From Phyllostachys edulis (lineage: Eukaryota > Streptophyta > Magnoliopsida > Poales > Poaceae), in the NCBI GenBank assembly GCA_036346405.1, contig CM070567.1, forward strand, positions 44,193,633 through 44,257,632: a stretch of 64,000 nucleotides of DNA. The letters are read 5' to 3'. The translations under genes and the position numbers were made by a program. Under the pieces are notes generated by a model. It ran no database searches. It had not been told where the DNA came from and saw nothing but the letters and a program-made list of their open reading frames with translations. Each line of letters begins with the position of its first letter. The first letter of the stretch is position 1. Shown in pieces: positions 19,777 to 30,240 of the stretch.

Positions 19777-22700
19777 TGTATGACCTCGGCCCTAATAAGC
19801 GATAATTAGGTCTTTGTTCATAGCATCCTTTGTTCATTTTGGCAAATTAGGCAACATGTTACAATCTTATTTTCCCCAAATTCTAACTAAACCTCCAACT
19901 TGGTCAAAGCTTCAAAAGGAAATACCACTTAATGTTGGTATTAAGGCTGGGAGATATTTTGTTTAAAAGCCGATAAATTATTATGGCCCAAAAATAATTT
20001 TTGTTAAATTTTTAGAAATTATTTGATTTTCGAGAAAAATAATTGTCTTTAAATAAAACCTATTCGGTCTAAATGAATTATTTATGTATTTCTAATAGAG
20101 AAACAGAGGTTTCAAAATTTATTTGGGGAATATATCATCCCAGTAGTCTCCTGGCAAGATTTCATATTTTTACAAATTTATTTGCTTTTTTAAAGGCCCG
20201 GTCAAACCTTTTGAAAGTTTAAACTGGGCTGGTCAACCCTCTCGGTCTAAATTCAAACCAGGCACTGTAGTGACTCAGCCCTAAACCCTCTGGTCCAACC
20301 GGTGCAAAGTGGCTCGGCCCTGTCACGTTCGCTCGCGCAGCCACAACGCCCAGCGAAATCGAGCCGTCCATTTCCGCACGAACGGGCCAGATTAGATGGG
20401 CTGTTCGGACCACTCCAAACCATCCTCCAATTGTGACCGTTGGATCAACAGCGTGCGGTGCGCGATCTCCAGGCCAAGCCATTCCTAAATGACCGAGAAT
20501 GGAAAGCATCTGGGCCGTTGAAATCTCAATGTGTGGCCCTGATCTGTTGGGCTGTTTGGACCGGCCGGAGGTGCCAGCGAAGATCCACCGTTGAAATTAG
20601 ATCTGACGAACCACAGCCATTGGGCTGTTCGGACCGTCCGGACCCCCATCAATCCTGGCCGTTGGTTTGAGATTTAACGGTGATTGTCTTTGCGGGCCGA
20701 AGCTCACAAGCACGCATTGCATCTTGGGCCATTGAAGCGAAATCGAGCGGCTCTCGTGGGTTGAGATGTTCGGACCGCCCGGACCTCCCCTCGATCTTAG
20801 CCGTCCATTGGAAATCGTACGGCCCAGGTTCCAAGATACCGTTCCAGTGTGTTTTGACCACCCCATCGCAGCCGCCCAGTTAAAATCGAACGGCTGTTGT
20901 TCTTTGAGGATTGGTCAGGCGTCTTTTTGTGTCTATCCACAGGACCCGCTTGTCGTGACGATGGTTCCTCCCTTGCGTCTTTGTCTTGGCGCATCAGACC
21001 CTCCTCGCCGGCGTGGTGGTAGTGCACAGTGCAAATACAACTATTTCCTTGATATTTATCCTTAGTGCCACTTCATCAGCTCTAGAAATTTCTCGTTTGC
21101 TCTAGTGGCTCCAACACTATATAAACCCTACTGACTTAGCTCCTGCCATTGTTGACCAAGAAGAAGCTCTCTCACTTTGTCTCCCTTCCCAGTGAAGCCT
21201 CCTTGTTCTTCAACTTGTTCAGCTTTAGAGCATGCCTAAGTCTCATGCTAATGTGGTTTTGGGCATCTCTTGTAGGGTTGGAATTAGGGTTTTCCTCTCT
21301 GTCACCTTGAACCAGTGAAGCACCATCTTGAGGAAACCTCATCCTGGTGAGTTGGAGTCCATCTTTTCTCATCAAGAATGTGCCTAATGGTCTTTATATC
21401 TTAGATCCATCATTCTTGTTTTGGACAGACCAAAGAATGGAGTTTGGACCTTTACTGTCTGGACCAAAACCTTGACTTCATCTTCTCTAACCCTAGCTGG
21501 TAAGTTTTGATCTTGCCTCCTGTCATTTTAAGCTCTCTAAGGACATCACTAACTCTCATGCATCACTTACTTGCTCATGTGATGTTCCAAACTTCTTTAA
21601 ACTGAAAAGTTGTTTTTATAACTTTTCGGTCTTTCATATCGTTTTCAAAACTTAAAGATTCTCTTACGGTGTATTAGCTTATTTAGGTCCTAGAAAACCC
21701 TAGCAAAGACCCATGGTCTTTCTTCAAAAGTCTTGAAGTCACCCGTTCCTTTATTAGTGCTAATCCCCTCTCTGTTAGTTTTTGTCGGTTAAAAACCGAC
21801 CAATAGTTAAGCTTCTATTTCTTTCTTCAAACTGGACGGTTAGGGTAGTATTAAGGACTTTTAATATTAATCATCTTCCAGATAGTCCTAACTTCCATTT
21901 AGAGTCTTTATTTTGTGTATTTCCTCAAAATGGCCGAATCTGGAAGAAGTTCCTTCTTTGTTTTGATCCCACCGACAAAAGTCCCTTCTGTCTCTTCTTT
22001 CCTTAAACGATCGGTTAAGGTTAGCATTGATGTGTCATGCTATTAATTACTTTCCAGGTAACTTTAACTCCTATTTAAGGTCTCCGTCTTGTGTATCTTT
22101 CGGGAATGACCAAAAATGGTAAAGTTTCCTTCTTTATTGTTGTCTAAACCGACAACACGCAGAAATAAGGAGTCCATAGTCCTTAATTGCTATTAATAGA
22201 TATTAAATGATCGCTAGGTCAACACTAGCTTTAGTATACTTAGTTACTGACCGATATTTCATTTATATGGGGTTTAGCTAGATAAATAATTTAATTATAT
22301 GTTGTCCTGTTCTAGTTTCTAAAACCTGATACTGTAGCTCAATCTAAAATGCAAACTGTAGTAGATAGGATTAGCAAGAGTAGTGGTCGGTTACTATTCT
22401 TAATTAAATTATTGTACCTTAAGCATGTTGCTAATGATGCAATAATCCTTTGACCATACATTCTTTCTATGCATATTGTTCTCTGTTTCTTTTTCCTGGA
22501 TTCATTGCATTTTATTTTCTTTTGAATCTTGGTTCTTCCGAGATTGTTGAGTCTTTTGTTGAGCCACAAGAACTGAGCAAGAGGTTGTTTATTACTACCA
22601 AGGCAAGCATCCTCTCGCACCATATTGATCCTACTCTTTTGAGCTGTAGATTTATAAAATACGGTGATCTTGATTGCATGCAATGTTCTAAAAATTATTT

Positions 22701-24454
22701 ATGATCTGTTCCTAGTTAGTTACAACTGACCTTGATGGTTTACCACAGAATCGATCATACACTCAACCTAAGGTAGTATGTGGTATGATAATATTTAGTT
22801 TTAAACTTGGCTTAGCCCTGCAGTCCATAGAACGGTAGTGTTTGGCAAGCTTAACTTGTCAAACCTGGGAACAACAAATAAATTTTATTTATTTTGATTT
22901 CTTGTTCAGTTTATTTGAATCTGAAATGATCCTTAATCTTGTTTATAAATTGATTCAAATCTGGACAAGTGGATGCTAGTGATGGTGCCTTTGTGCACGA
23001 GAATTGGGAAATGTGGATGTCTTGTCTGGGTTGATTAAGGACTGAACTCTGACTACCCAATTCAAGCCCCAACGTACTTCCACACGCGGTGTATGGGCAC
23101 TGTTTGGTTAAGTAAAGGGTTAATACTATTGAGTTGGAAGCAGGAGAGTAGGGACATGTGTATTGATTTCATATGGCATAGATGCTTAAGTCTTCGGGCC
23201 GTGTCGTATGCCATGTGGAGTTTATATCGATATCAGATGTTCTTTGAAGGGTGAGGGCGTAGATGTGTACCGTCGCATGTACGTACCTTCAGGGCCCCGA
23301 CTGCAGTCTAATATGTGCAGTTATGCACGAGTTCACATTTAATTGATTGGGTCGGCATTCCCGACACAACATGTGGGCCCCGGTTGAATATATGCTATCA
23401 GTCGTTGTTTAAGCGGAATTAGTCTCACATGGGTTGTCCAACTCAATAGTATCAACTTGTTGAAAAATACCAAATCTTAGTCTCCCCGGCCGGCATACCA
23501 AAGGCAGTGTGCTATTATTCCGGAGGCTTACGGGCTAACTAAGTCGTGTGGGTAAAGATGTACACCCTTGCAAGGATTATAAAACTATTGAATAGCCGTG
23601 TCCACGATTACAGACGATACTTGAATTGATGTCACTGTATAGATTTTGCTCTAAATTTACGTTTGGGAATTATTTGGCATGATGGTTGTCATGCAGGTTG
23701 ATATTGATATGTGACTTATTATTATTCTTGTTTATGCTTATACTTGCGATTACTTACTGTTTTAGTCCAAATTGATTTATTAAAATTGCTTTGTCAAAAC
23801 TTAGCAACTCAGGTTAAGATGTATAAACTTTACGCAAAGTGAACCATTATAACCCTTCTTTTGTTAACCTTATGCATGTAAACTTTCTACTCCTTTGTAT
23901 AGGTTCTATCAAACACTCTCTTTTATTAGTTTGTGTAAGTCTTACTGAGTACCTTTCGTACTCAGGGTTTATGACCTCTTGTTGCAGGTGAAGATGGTTA
24001 TCTTTATGAGATGCCCGTTAGCGCCGTCGGGTGGCGCTAACGAGTGATGCTAGTTCTAGTCTCCACGCAATAGCTCATGGATGGGGCCATTGGTGGTTTT
24101 ATGTTTATTTTACTTCATTGTTGCTCTTTTGTGATGACCCAAGGTCATCTGTTCCTGTAGCAAATTCGATTACTGTAGCAACCGAACCAATATGTAACTG
24201 TTATGTATAATTAAGTGAATGTATGACTTGTATGTGTATGATGCAATGTTGTTTAAGGATATATCTAATACTCACTAATCACAGGAACTATTGCATGACA
24301 TATATCAGGGAACACTGAATGTTGGAATTGTTACTTATTATGATTATGCTTCTAGTATGATTTTTAATAAGGGCATTACCTTTGTTCCTTAATTAAAATT
24401 ATGCTACCAGTATAATTTTAATTCGGCACTTTTCCAATATTTGAGGGTCTTACA
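19777..24454 (+). repeat. E2 3' LTR
   Basis: 4,678 bases with TG...CA ends, collinear with 9032-13704. The TATA box is at 21118-21125 (CTATATAAACCC). It is followed immediately by GTGT and a perfect primer-binding site, so this LTR also acts as the 5' LTR of a second, incomplete internal region. Differences from the other LTR include many 1-4-base indels. Confidence 0.9.
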
Positions 24455-25361
24455 GTGTTGGTATCAGAGCATACGATTGCCTGTAGGTTAGAATTAGCGT
24501 GGTCGTTGTCCTTAGTGAGTTTCTGTGAAATTATTTTAACATAATTAATTTCTAAAGGTCTAAGTATGCTATCTTTTACTTCTTATCTTCCTTAGTATCC
24601 ATTCTTATCTAACTTTCTGTTGTTTTTCCAAGACTAGTTTCTTATTTACCTTGTCTTTTGTCTGTAGATGAGTGGCTGGTATTTGATTAAGGAGACTCGA
24701 GCCGAAGATGTGGACGGGTTTCCGGCCCTGCTTCGAGATATGATGTGGCGGGCCAATTTTACTTATCAACCAGAGTATGCCATTTACCGTCGAGACCGAG
24801 GTCCTGGTATGGAAGAGTACCAAGCTATCATTAATGTGATCGCCAGACAGGTGGTGGGTAGTGTTCCATACTGCATCCATGTACGTGCCACTTCTGAATC
24901 TATGGCTGTGCAGGAAGCTGCGCGTAGGATGATGAGCCTCCATCATGATTTGACGGAGCTGTCTCAGCCACCCTATGTGCACTTCCCAAAACAAGGCCCT
25001 AGAGCGGATGTGATTACGTTTGATGAGATTCAGTTTGGAGAGGACCCATACGTACGCGAGTTAGCGAGGTTGGTCCGTATCATGGACCAAGTCCATCACT
25101 GTCTCGTGTATGAGTTATGGGAAACCCGCCGTCATCTGCACGAGGCACAGGAGTATTTGAGGCTTGGTGTTGCCACGAACCGCGTTCCTCGTAACGTGCT
25201 TTATGGCAACAATGAGATCCCTCCAGCTGCTACCGTAACACAAGGATTGCGATTTCCAGAAGTGCCTGGGCTTGTTCCTGTTTTGGGGCAGTGTTGTCAA
25301 GCCCGGATGTCCGCCGGTTTTCCTCGCACCCGGCGACCTACGCATTCTGGGGGACATCTTT
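24455..25361 (+). mobile_element. E2': second, truncated internal region after the 3' LTR
   Basis: Repeats 13705-14606, i.e. primer-binding site, leader and extra ORF, and loses similarity at about 25361 inside the end of the ORF. No gag or pol follows. The arrangement LTR-internal-LTR-partial internal is expected from unequal recombination between LTRs of two copies, or from a tandem insertion later truncated. Confidence 0.85.
24459..24470 (+). other. Second E2 primer-binding site (intact)
   Basis: TGGTATCAGAGC, complementary to the 3' end of plant initiator tRNA-Met, four bases after the LTR end TACA. It is better preserved than the one at 13710. Confidence 0.85.
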
Positions 25362-25537
25362 TGTCAGGGTCGTGCCACAACTATGGTGACGCCGCCACCC
25401 AAGCCACTGGGCTTGGCCCCACGTGTCGCCTACGCCGCCATGGCTTGGTTCTCCCGCTCGGCCTCCTGCGCTCAGGCCCTGGCCGGTCTTTGCTTTCCCC
25501 ATCCTCCCTCTATTCTCCTCTAGATCTGTTAGCTTAA
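24668..25537 (+). CDS. E2' extra ORF (copy 2, chimeric C-terminus)
   Basis: 289 codons. Residues 1 to about 228 match the copy at 13918 with about ten substitutions (for example R17G and T84A) and one missing codon in the MMSL-(L)RHDL stretch. The start is again preceded by a TTTTGTCTGTAG acceptor-like sequence. After about 25361 the frame runs by chance into unrelated GC-rich sequence (GSCHNYGDAATQATGLG and onward) and stops at 25537, so the last 60 residues are not part of the original protein. Preservation of a long open frame in both copies is noteworthy but may reflect shared recent ancestry. Confidence 0.55.
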   Translation: MSGWYLIKETRAEDVDGFPALLRDMMWRANFTYQPEYAIYRRDRGPGMEEYQAIINVIARQVVGSVPYCIHVRATSESMAVQEAARRMMSLHHDLTELSQPPYVHFPKQGPRADVITFDEIQFGEDPYVRELARLVRIMDQVHHCLVYELWETRRHLHEAQEYLRLGVATNRVPRNVLYGNNEIPPAATVTQGLRFPEVPGLVPVLGQCCQARMSAGFPRTRRPTHSGGHLLSGSCHNYGDAATQATGLGPTCRLRRHGLVLPLGLLRSGPGRSLLSPSSLYSPLDLLA

Positions 25538-25800
25538 TGTCTTGTGTTGAGTTTGAGTTTCATGCTTGAGCCTTAAGTTGTGTCCTGATGTTTGTGTGAT
25601 TTATGCAAAGTGAAGGAGATGGATGAGGTTGTCTTTGGTGGTGGGGTCGCCACCGTGGTTCTTGTTTGTCTTGAGGTATCACCCTACCTTACTCCCTCTC
25701 TGTCTCTACCGCTTGCTCTGTGATGAAAATGGCTAGTGCTCGTGTGGTGGCGGGTTTAGACACCCTTGGTCTTCTTTGTCTTCTTTGTTGAACCGCTCAA

Positions 25801-26021
25801 TGATGTTAATAGTCTTATCTGAAATTGAATTGATAATTAGTTCATATTAATAGTCCCTTGCTCTGTGATGTAATGATGTTAATAGTCTTATGCTGAAATT
25901 GAAGTGATAATTAGTTCATATTAATAGTCCCTTGCTCTGTGATGTAATGATGTTAATAGTCTTATGCTGAAATTGAATTGATAATTAGTTCATATTAATA
26001 GTCCCTTGCTCTGTGATGTAA
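25801..26021. repeat. Three tandem copies of a 73-74-bp unit
   Basis: Units at 25801-25873, 25874-25947 and 25948-26021, each opening TGATGTTAATAGTCTTAT and closing CTTGCTCTGTGATGTAA. They differ by one indel and one substitution, so the amplification is recent relative to its surroundings. Confidence 0.9.
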
Positions 26022-26442
26022 ACCGAGGGCTATTGGTGTATGTGCATTCTATGCATCTTGCTTAGTTCATCTTTGTGGGTTCGGATGGGGCTTGATATGT
26101 TATGACTTATTGGGTTGTTGATATGTATGAAATTTGTTGATATGTTATATTGTTATGAGTTATGACTTATTCGAAGTGTCAAGTGTTATGCGCTATTGAT
26201 AGTGGAAACTTGCTTGGTGAACCATGAAATTTTGTTGATATGTATGATTGATGATTTGCAAAAATAGATGTATAAAATGTGTGATATGTATATTATGACT
26301 TATTTGTCGATTTGTCATTTTGTCAAGATGTCATCTGTTGCTTCTCGCCATTCATTTCACATTTATGCGTATGTAACTGTTCATGCGAGTCAAGTTCTCC
26401 TATCTTGCGTCCTAGGTACGTCGTCCTACCATTCCATTCCTA

Positions 26443-26494
26443 ATATCTTCTCTATAAAGTCTCCAGCGATGGTTGCTTGTGCCTTTAAAACGGC

Positions 26495-26539
<45 letters not shown>

Positions 26540-26811
26540 TGTTACGAGTCCCTCGGCCACTTTAGAGTCACGTCCGCTGACATGAGGAAGAGACGACAAC
26601 GCGCAACCTCATTGAGCCCGAAATTTAAAATCATGTATTAGCAACTAAAGCATCGGGACATCCAATTACTTGGTTGCTAATACATGATGCCACTTCGATC
26701 GAGTACTGTAGCGTTAAAAAGTGGCGTGGGCCTCGTTGTCGGCTCTTCCTCATGTCATGTGGACGATCCCCAAAAGTGGCTAAGGGACTAGGAACAATAG
26801 AAATATAATAT

Positions 26812-26858
<47 letters not shown>

Positions 26859-26905
26859 CGGTTTTAAAGGCACAACGATCCTTTGCTGGTGGCTTTATAG
26901 AGAAG
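26443..26905. repeat. Imperfect foldback (inverted repeat) with (TA)n in both arms
   Basis: The left arm (CTTCTCTATAAAG, TGTGCCTTTAAAAC, then (TA)n at 26496-26535, then CATGAGGAAGAG) is mirrored on the right, with (TA)n at 26814-26854 and TTTATAGAGAAGAG at 26890-26903. The centre is a stem of ATGTATTAGCAAC (26633-26645) against GTTGCTAATACAT, with a loop of about 30 bases. Total about 460 bp. It could be a MITE/foldback element within the CACTA remnant, or an inverted duplication. The arms differ by substitutions and small indels. Confidence 0.75.
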
Positions 26906-27162
26906 AGTCATCACTGACGGTTTGACCATAAACCGCTCAGGATATATAAATATCACTGAGCGGTTTGTGGCTGAAATCGTTTGTGATATATAGTCATCCT
27001 GAGCGGTTTGTGGTGAAACCGTTTGTGGTAGTATGCATCACGAGCGGTTTGAAAACCGTGCATGATGACCTCATCATCATCGACCCATAAACTCGAGGCG
27101 GCTCAAGAAACCGTGCGTGATGGCGTTTTGAACCGTGCATGAAGGCCTTTTCTGTAGTAGTG
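26906..27162 (-). repeat. CACTA subterminal repeats and terminal inverted repeat
   Basis: At least eight copies of a GAGCGGTTT/AAACCGCTC or GCACGGTTT-like 9-mer in alternating orientation within 250 bases, then the terminus ending ...CTGTAGTAGTG at 27162. Such arrays are transposase-binding sites in CACTA elements. Confidence 0.8.
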
Positions 27163-27838
27163 CCACCTGGTCGTTCTCATTTCTCTTCCGGATGAAAACT
27201 CATTTGCATCCTGTAGGGAACACTTTAGGAGGTGTTCAGGCAACAGGACTGAATACTAGCCGTTTATTTAGCGAAAGCAATTTTGCCTCATTTGCTTCTT
27301 TTCATTTGACCCAATCTGAGCGCTTCTGGCACTCTACCATGGACTTTGGTTCTGAATTCAGTTTGAGACTTTTAGCAATGTTAGAGGCAAAGTATATGTC
27401 GACAACTGTAATCTTTCTTTTACATGACTCTCCTGAGTCCACACAATTTGTGGAAATTTCTTCATTTACTTCACCTAGCTCCACGTGATTTCCCACAACA
27501 ATGGAGTCTGGGTGTTCCGATCTCTGAGCATCAGATTGTGTGCGCAAATTTTCACTAGGGTTACCATTCTCAGGATGGATCACTTTAGGGATTTTCTCAA
27601 CATCAGGTTGAGGTTCCTCAACAGTCTCATGGAGTGATTTGTCTTGTTCAGTCCTTTGTTTCTGCGGATGTCTCCGCGGAATTAAGTCCCGTGCACCCGA
27701 AGGTCTCCCCATCTTCTTTGCATAAGGGGCATGAGTGGATTCAGTATCCTTCTGGGATACTTCCACTATCTCTGGTACATTTACTGTAGTTATTTGTGAT
27801 TTTGTCACTACCTTAAGATTAGTGAAGGCTTCTAGCAT
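27163..27838 (-). pseudogene. Copia-1 integrase-RT linker and RT start
   Basis: The frame 27838-27302 carries a charged linker (KKMGRPSGARDLIPRR, then PQPDVEKIPKVIHP) and the RT entry motif CQKRSDWVKWKEA-like near 27310. Reading on in other frames to 27163 gives FPTGCK-VFIRKRNENDQV, the conserved start of copia RT, where the CACTA element cuts it. Frameshifts and stops are present, so it is non-functional. Confidence 0.78.
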
Positions 27839-27949
27839 ACTATTAGCTATTTATTATAAATCAATTATTCTCCGAACTTCCAGTTTTGAGTCTTTGGTGC
27901 GTGGTTCTAAGGACTGAATTCCGGTGACATTCCAATCTATTTCTTGGCA

Positions 27950-28620
27950 TTATTTAGAGTAGTACTTATCGCCCCCTAATAACGGGAAATTGACCTCATC
28001 AAAAGTACAATCAACGTACCGAGCCGTATGTAGATCCTTTGTTATCGGCTCTAGGTATTTAATAATTAACATATATTCAAAACCTACATAGGTCCCTAAC
28101 TTCCGATGAGGGCTCATCATTGTACGCTCGGTGGTGAAATCGGCACGTATATAGCACAACCGAATTTCCGCGGAAAGGAAATACTTGGTTCTTTTCCACG
28201 CACTAATTGCAGGGAGGAAATTTGATTATATGTAGTTGGTGTGAGTTGGATTAATGCAGCAGCGTGCAGCTTTGCGTGGCCCCAATAGCTGGTGGGCAGT
28301 GGGCAGCCTATAATTCTATAAGAGTGGCCTAGCAAGAACTGTTTTTTCTTTTAATTAATGACTCTGTGAGACCATTTTGAGTATGGACATATGGTACAGA
28401 ATGCTATACTTTAATGCCGAGAGCCATACAATAATCGTTAAATGCCTTTGAGGTAAACTCGCTAGCGTTGTCCATCTGAATGGACTTAATCTGTTCATCT
28501 GAAAAATTGGCTCTTAATATGATTATTTAGGCAATTAATTTTGGAAAAGCATGGTTCCGTGTAGACAGCAAGCAAACATGCGACCATCTAGTAGAGGCAT
28601 CTAACAGTAGGCATACCGAT
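27950..28620 (-). pseudogene. Copia-1 integrase remnant
   Basis: Pieces in different frames: the acidic core and MDN-SEFTSKAFNDYCMALG (about 28430-28510), LPTSYWGHAKLHAAALIQLTPT (about 28200-28300), and the C-terminal LGTYVGFEYMLIIKYLEP domain (28090-28020), ending CTFDEVNFPLLGG. The order matches copia integrase. It is broken by stops and indels. Confidence 0.78.
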
Positions 28621-29046
28621 TTGGCCGTGTAGAGCGATTCGTGTTGATAACGTGTTGAAGATCGTAGTAATCATTGTAATTTAACAACTAATCTCCACAC
28701 AATAGATGAACAATCACAGAGAGACAAAGATATAGACACAATATAGAAACCTCTTTATTGACAGATTGACATCTTTCTGAATACAATAATATCGTATTTA
28801 AACGACTAAAACCCACGAAAAATAATTTAGGCATTCCGCGCAACAATTCCTAAATCAGGATTTCTCAACAAAGATCTCCACAAGCACCGGGCCACAGTCT
28901 GGTGCAATCATAGAGCCCGTGGTGGCATCGCATGTATGGCGTCCACCGGATTAATTAATTTCGTTTAGCGATAACCAACCAGTATTTAATTCGCCATGGC
29001 AGCGGTACTGTACTATATTGTTCGGTAGCAGCGCAGATTACGACCC

Positions 29047-29340
29047 ATGGAGGCGAATTTAACGAGGAAGACGGAGATCCGAGCGAGCGAGGCGGTCGAC
29101 GTGGCGGGAGGGAACAGGGCAGGCCCCAACGACGGACGCGCTCCCGTCCACGGCAAGGCCGGTGTCCCCACGCCCACCACCACATGCGGCCAGCCGATGT
29201 GGCGAGGCCCCGTTGGGCGCTGGCCGGTGGCCACCCACGCCACCCCCCCCCCACCCCCACCCCCACGCCACCCCACCCCACCCCCCATACACTACCATGT
29301 CCATGTCCTCCATCGATGGAGCACTTCAAGATCGAGCTGA
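29047..29340 (+). CDS. Hypothetical ORF conserved between segments A and B (97 aa)
   Basis: Opens MEANLTRKTEIRASEAVDV and matches the ORF at 42800 for about 60 residues with few changes, then diverges at a proline-rich stretch encoded by CCCACCC repeats. No domain is recognised. Codon-preserving similarity is not clearly better than the surrounding DNA similarity, so it may be a fortuitous frame in duplicated DNA or a fragment of an exon. Confidence 0.2.
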   Translation: MEANLTRKTEIRASEAVDVAGGNRAGPNDGRAPVHGKAGVPTPTTTCGQPMWRGPVGRWPVATHATPPPPPPPRHPTPPPIHYHVHVLHRWSTSRSS

Positions 29341-29827
29341 CCCCATCGGAACCGGCGATTGTTTTTTTTCATCTAGCCTTTTTTTAACGAAATAGTAAGA
29401 TTAGTCCCCACGATTAAAATAACACCCTATCATTGAAATAACACCCTACCGCACTTTCAATCCATGAAAAGCCACTTGTCCTGCTCCTCATCCGCGGCAG
29501 GAGACCTGCCACGCTCTTAGTTGGCAGCGAGATGACGTGCCAACGACAGGTGGTCTACACATGTCAGCGTCACGTTTCTACCGTGGATTGGAAGCGCGGC
29601 AGATCTCCTGCCATAGATGAGAAGCGTGTCACGTGACTTTCCGTGACAATGTAGCGCAGTAGAAATGTTATTTTTATCATTTTGTTGACGGGTAACTGGT
29701 TTGCTATTTCTTTTTTAAAAAATGTTATTTTAGCTCGAGCCTGGCCTACCTTCCATTCTAGCCGGCCGCAAGATTCCACACACACAGCTGCCTTGGATGG
29801 ACTAGATCAATCAAGGGCGAGGAGATA

Positions 29828-29898
29828 GCCACGTGGCGGGACACTGCCACACCCTGCCGCCACGTGTGCCTAAGGCCTCCCTGCCAAGGGTATACATA
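29828..29898 (+). promoter_or_regulatory. Duplicated promoter elements (G-boxes and TATA) in segment A
   Basis: GCCACGTGGC at 29828-29837, CACGTGTG at 29861-29868 and TATACATA at 29891-29898, in the same order and spacing as upstream of the host gene at 44699-44770. All three core motifs are intact, so this copy could still bind bZIP/bHLH factors, but only about 115 bases of leader-like DNA follow before the PMD element begins. Confidence 0.6.
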
Positions 29899-30010
29899 CC
29901 CCTCGGCCATGCCTCCGCGGCTCAACGCCACACCAAGCTTTGATATCTGACAGGCACACCACAAGCCTGATTTTTTGTCGATATTGTCACTTTGGCATAC
30001 CATATATACA

Positions 30011-30240
30011 GAACTTGGCGTACAAATTTTTTTGGTCAAATATTGCACCTGTCCGATTAGGTTAGGGTTAGGGTTTAAGCCGGAATTAGGAATTAGAGTT
30101 AGGGTTTAAGCGGCGATTTTCGTTTCAATTTTAAAATATAGCAAACGACTTCAAAAAATTATAAAATTTTACATGGAGCCTCCCGACATAGTATACTTGC
30201 TTGTGCAAATTTGCCATAATTTTAAAACATCCATAACCGC
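30011..30240. repeat. Left terminal inverted repeat of the PMD element
   Basis: Pairs with 34000-34346 on the opposite strand. It includes telomere-like TTAGGGTTAGGGTTT runs (30060-30120), which are part of the repeat and are mirrored at 34110-34165; they are not a telomere. Both arms share GTATACTTGCTT-TGCAAA. Confidence 0.7.

Larger units (their letters stand above)
9032..24454 (+). mobile_element. E2: Tekay/Del-like Ty3/gypsy chromovirus with 4.7-kb LTRs
   Basis: Order: 5' LTR (9032-13704), tRNA-Met-type primer-binding site, extra ORF (13918-14661), gag (15058-), protease, RT, RNase H, integrase, chromodomain (to 19556), polypurine tract, 3' LTR (19777-24454). The 3' LTR has canonical TG...CA ends (TGTATGACC to GGTCTTACA); the 5' LTR ends are mutated. 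The LTRs are collinear over their whole length with scattered substitutions and small indels, so the insertion is not recent. Pol carries several stops and frameshifts. The left end abuts the broken gag of E1. Immediately beyond the right LTR lies another primer-binding site and another extra ORF. Confidence 0.88.
25362..27162 (-). mobile_element. CACTA transposon remnant (one terminus preserved)
   Basis: The right end reads on the minus strand CACTACTACAGAAAAGGCC, the typical CACTA terminus. It is followed by subterminal repeats of the form AAACCGCTC / GCACGGTTT in both orientations (26906-27150). The terminus lies directly against copia-1 pol (27163 onward), so the element inserted there. 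No matching left terminus or transposase is seen; the sequence from 25362 to about 26440 may be CACTA interior or other DNA. The left limit given is only the point where E2' similarity ends. Confidence 0.6.
27163..28796 (-). mobile_element. Ty1/copia remnant, copy 1 (minus strand)
   Basis: On the minus strand: LTR-like end (28796-28640), a sequence resembling ...TTATCA plus primer-binding region near 28640, integrase core and C-terminus (about 28620-27950), a linker (27838-27302) and the start of RT, interrupted by the CACTA terminus at 27162. Gag and protease are missing between the LTR and integrase. Copy 2 at 34347-35672 lacks exactly the same part, so both derive from one already deleted element by duplication. 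Confidence 0.8.
28797..29968. repeat. Segment A: duplicate of the host-gene upstream region
   Basis: Collinear with segment B (42550-43060 and 44265-44846) through more than 1.1 kb, at roughly 85-90% similarity by eye. It covers the stretch from the copia LTR edge, through the ATGGAGGCGAA ORF, to the G-boxes, TATA box and 5' leader of the gene at 44895. Similarity ends after GACAGGCAC-CCACAAGCCT at 29968, about 50 bases before the position of the gene's start codon. It is therefore a promoter and leader without the gene. Segment A lacks the Pack-MULE-like insertion, giving its empty site at about 29370-29390. Confidence 0.88.

Noticed and set aside
25362..25537. C-terminal extension of the E2' ORF as a new fused domain
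   Set aside because: The frame simply runs on after loss of similarity into unrelated GC-rich DNA; the other copy ends differently, and no domain is readable.
29013..29395. Several overlapping ORFs on both strands with poly-glycine or poly-proline
   Set aside because: They are shadows of a CCCACCC-rich low-complexity run (29240-29290).
30055..30120. Telomere-like runs TTAGGGTTAGGGTTT, mirrored at 34110-34165
   Set aside because: Only two or three units, present in both inverted repeats of the PMD element and embedded in conserved flanks. They are part of the terminal repeat, not interstitial telomere.
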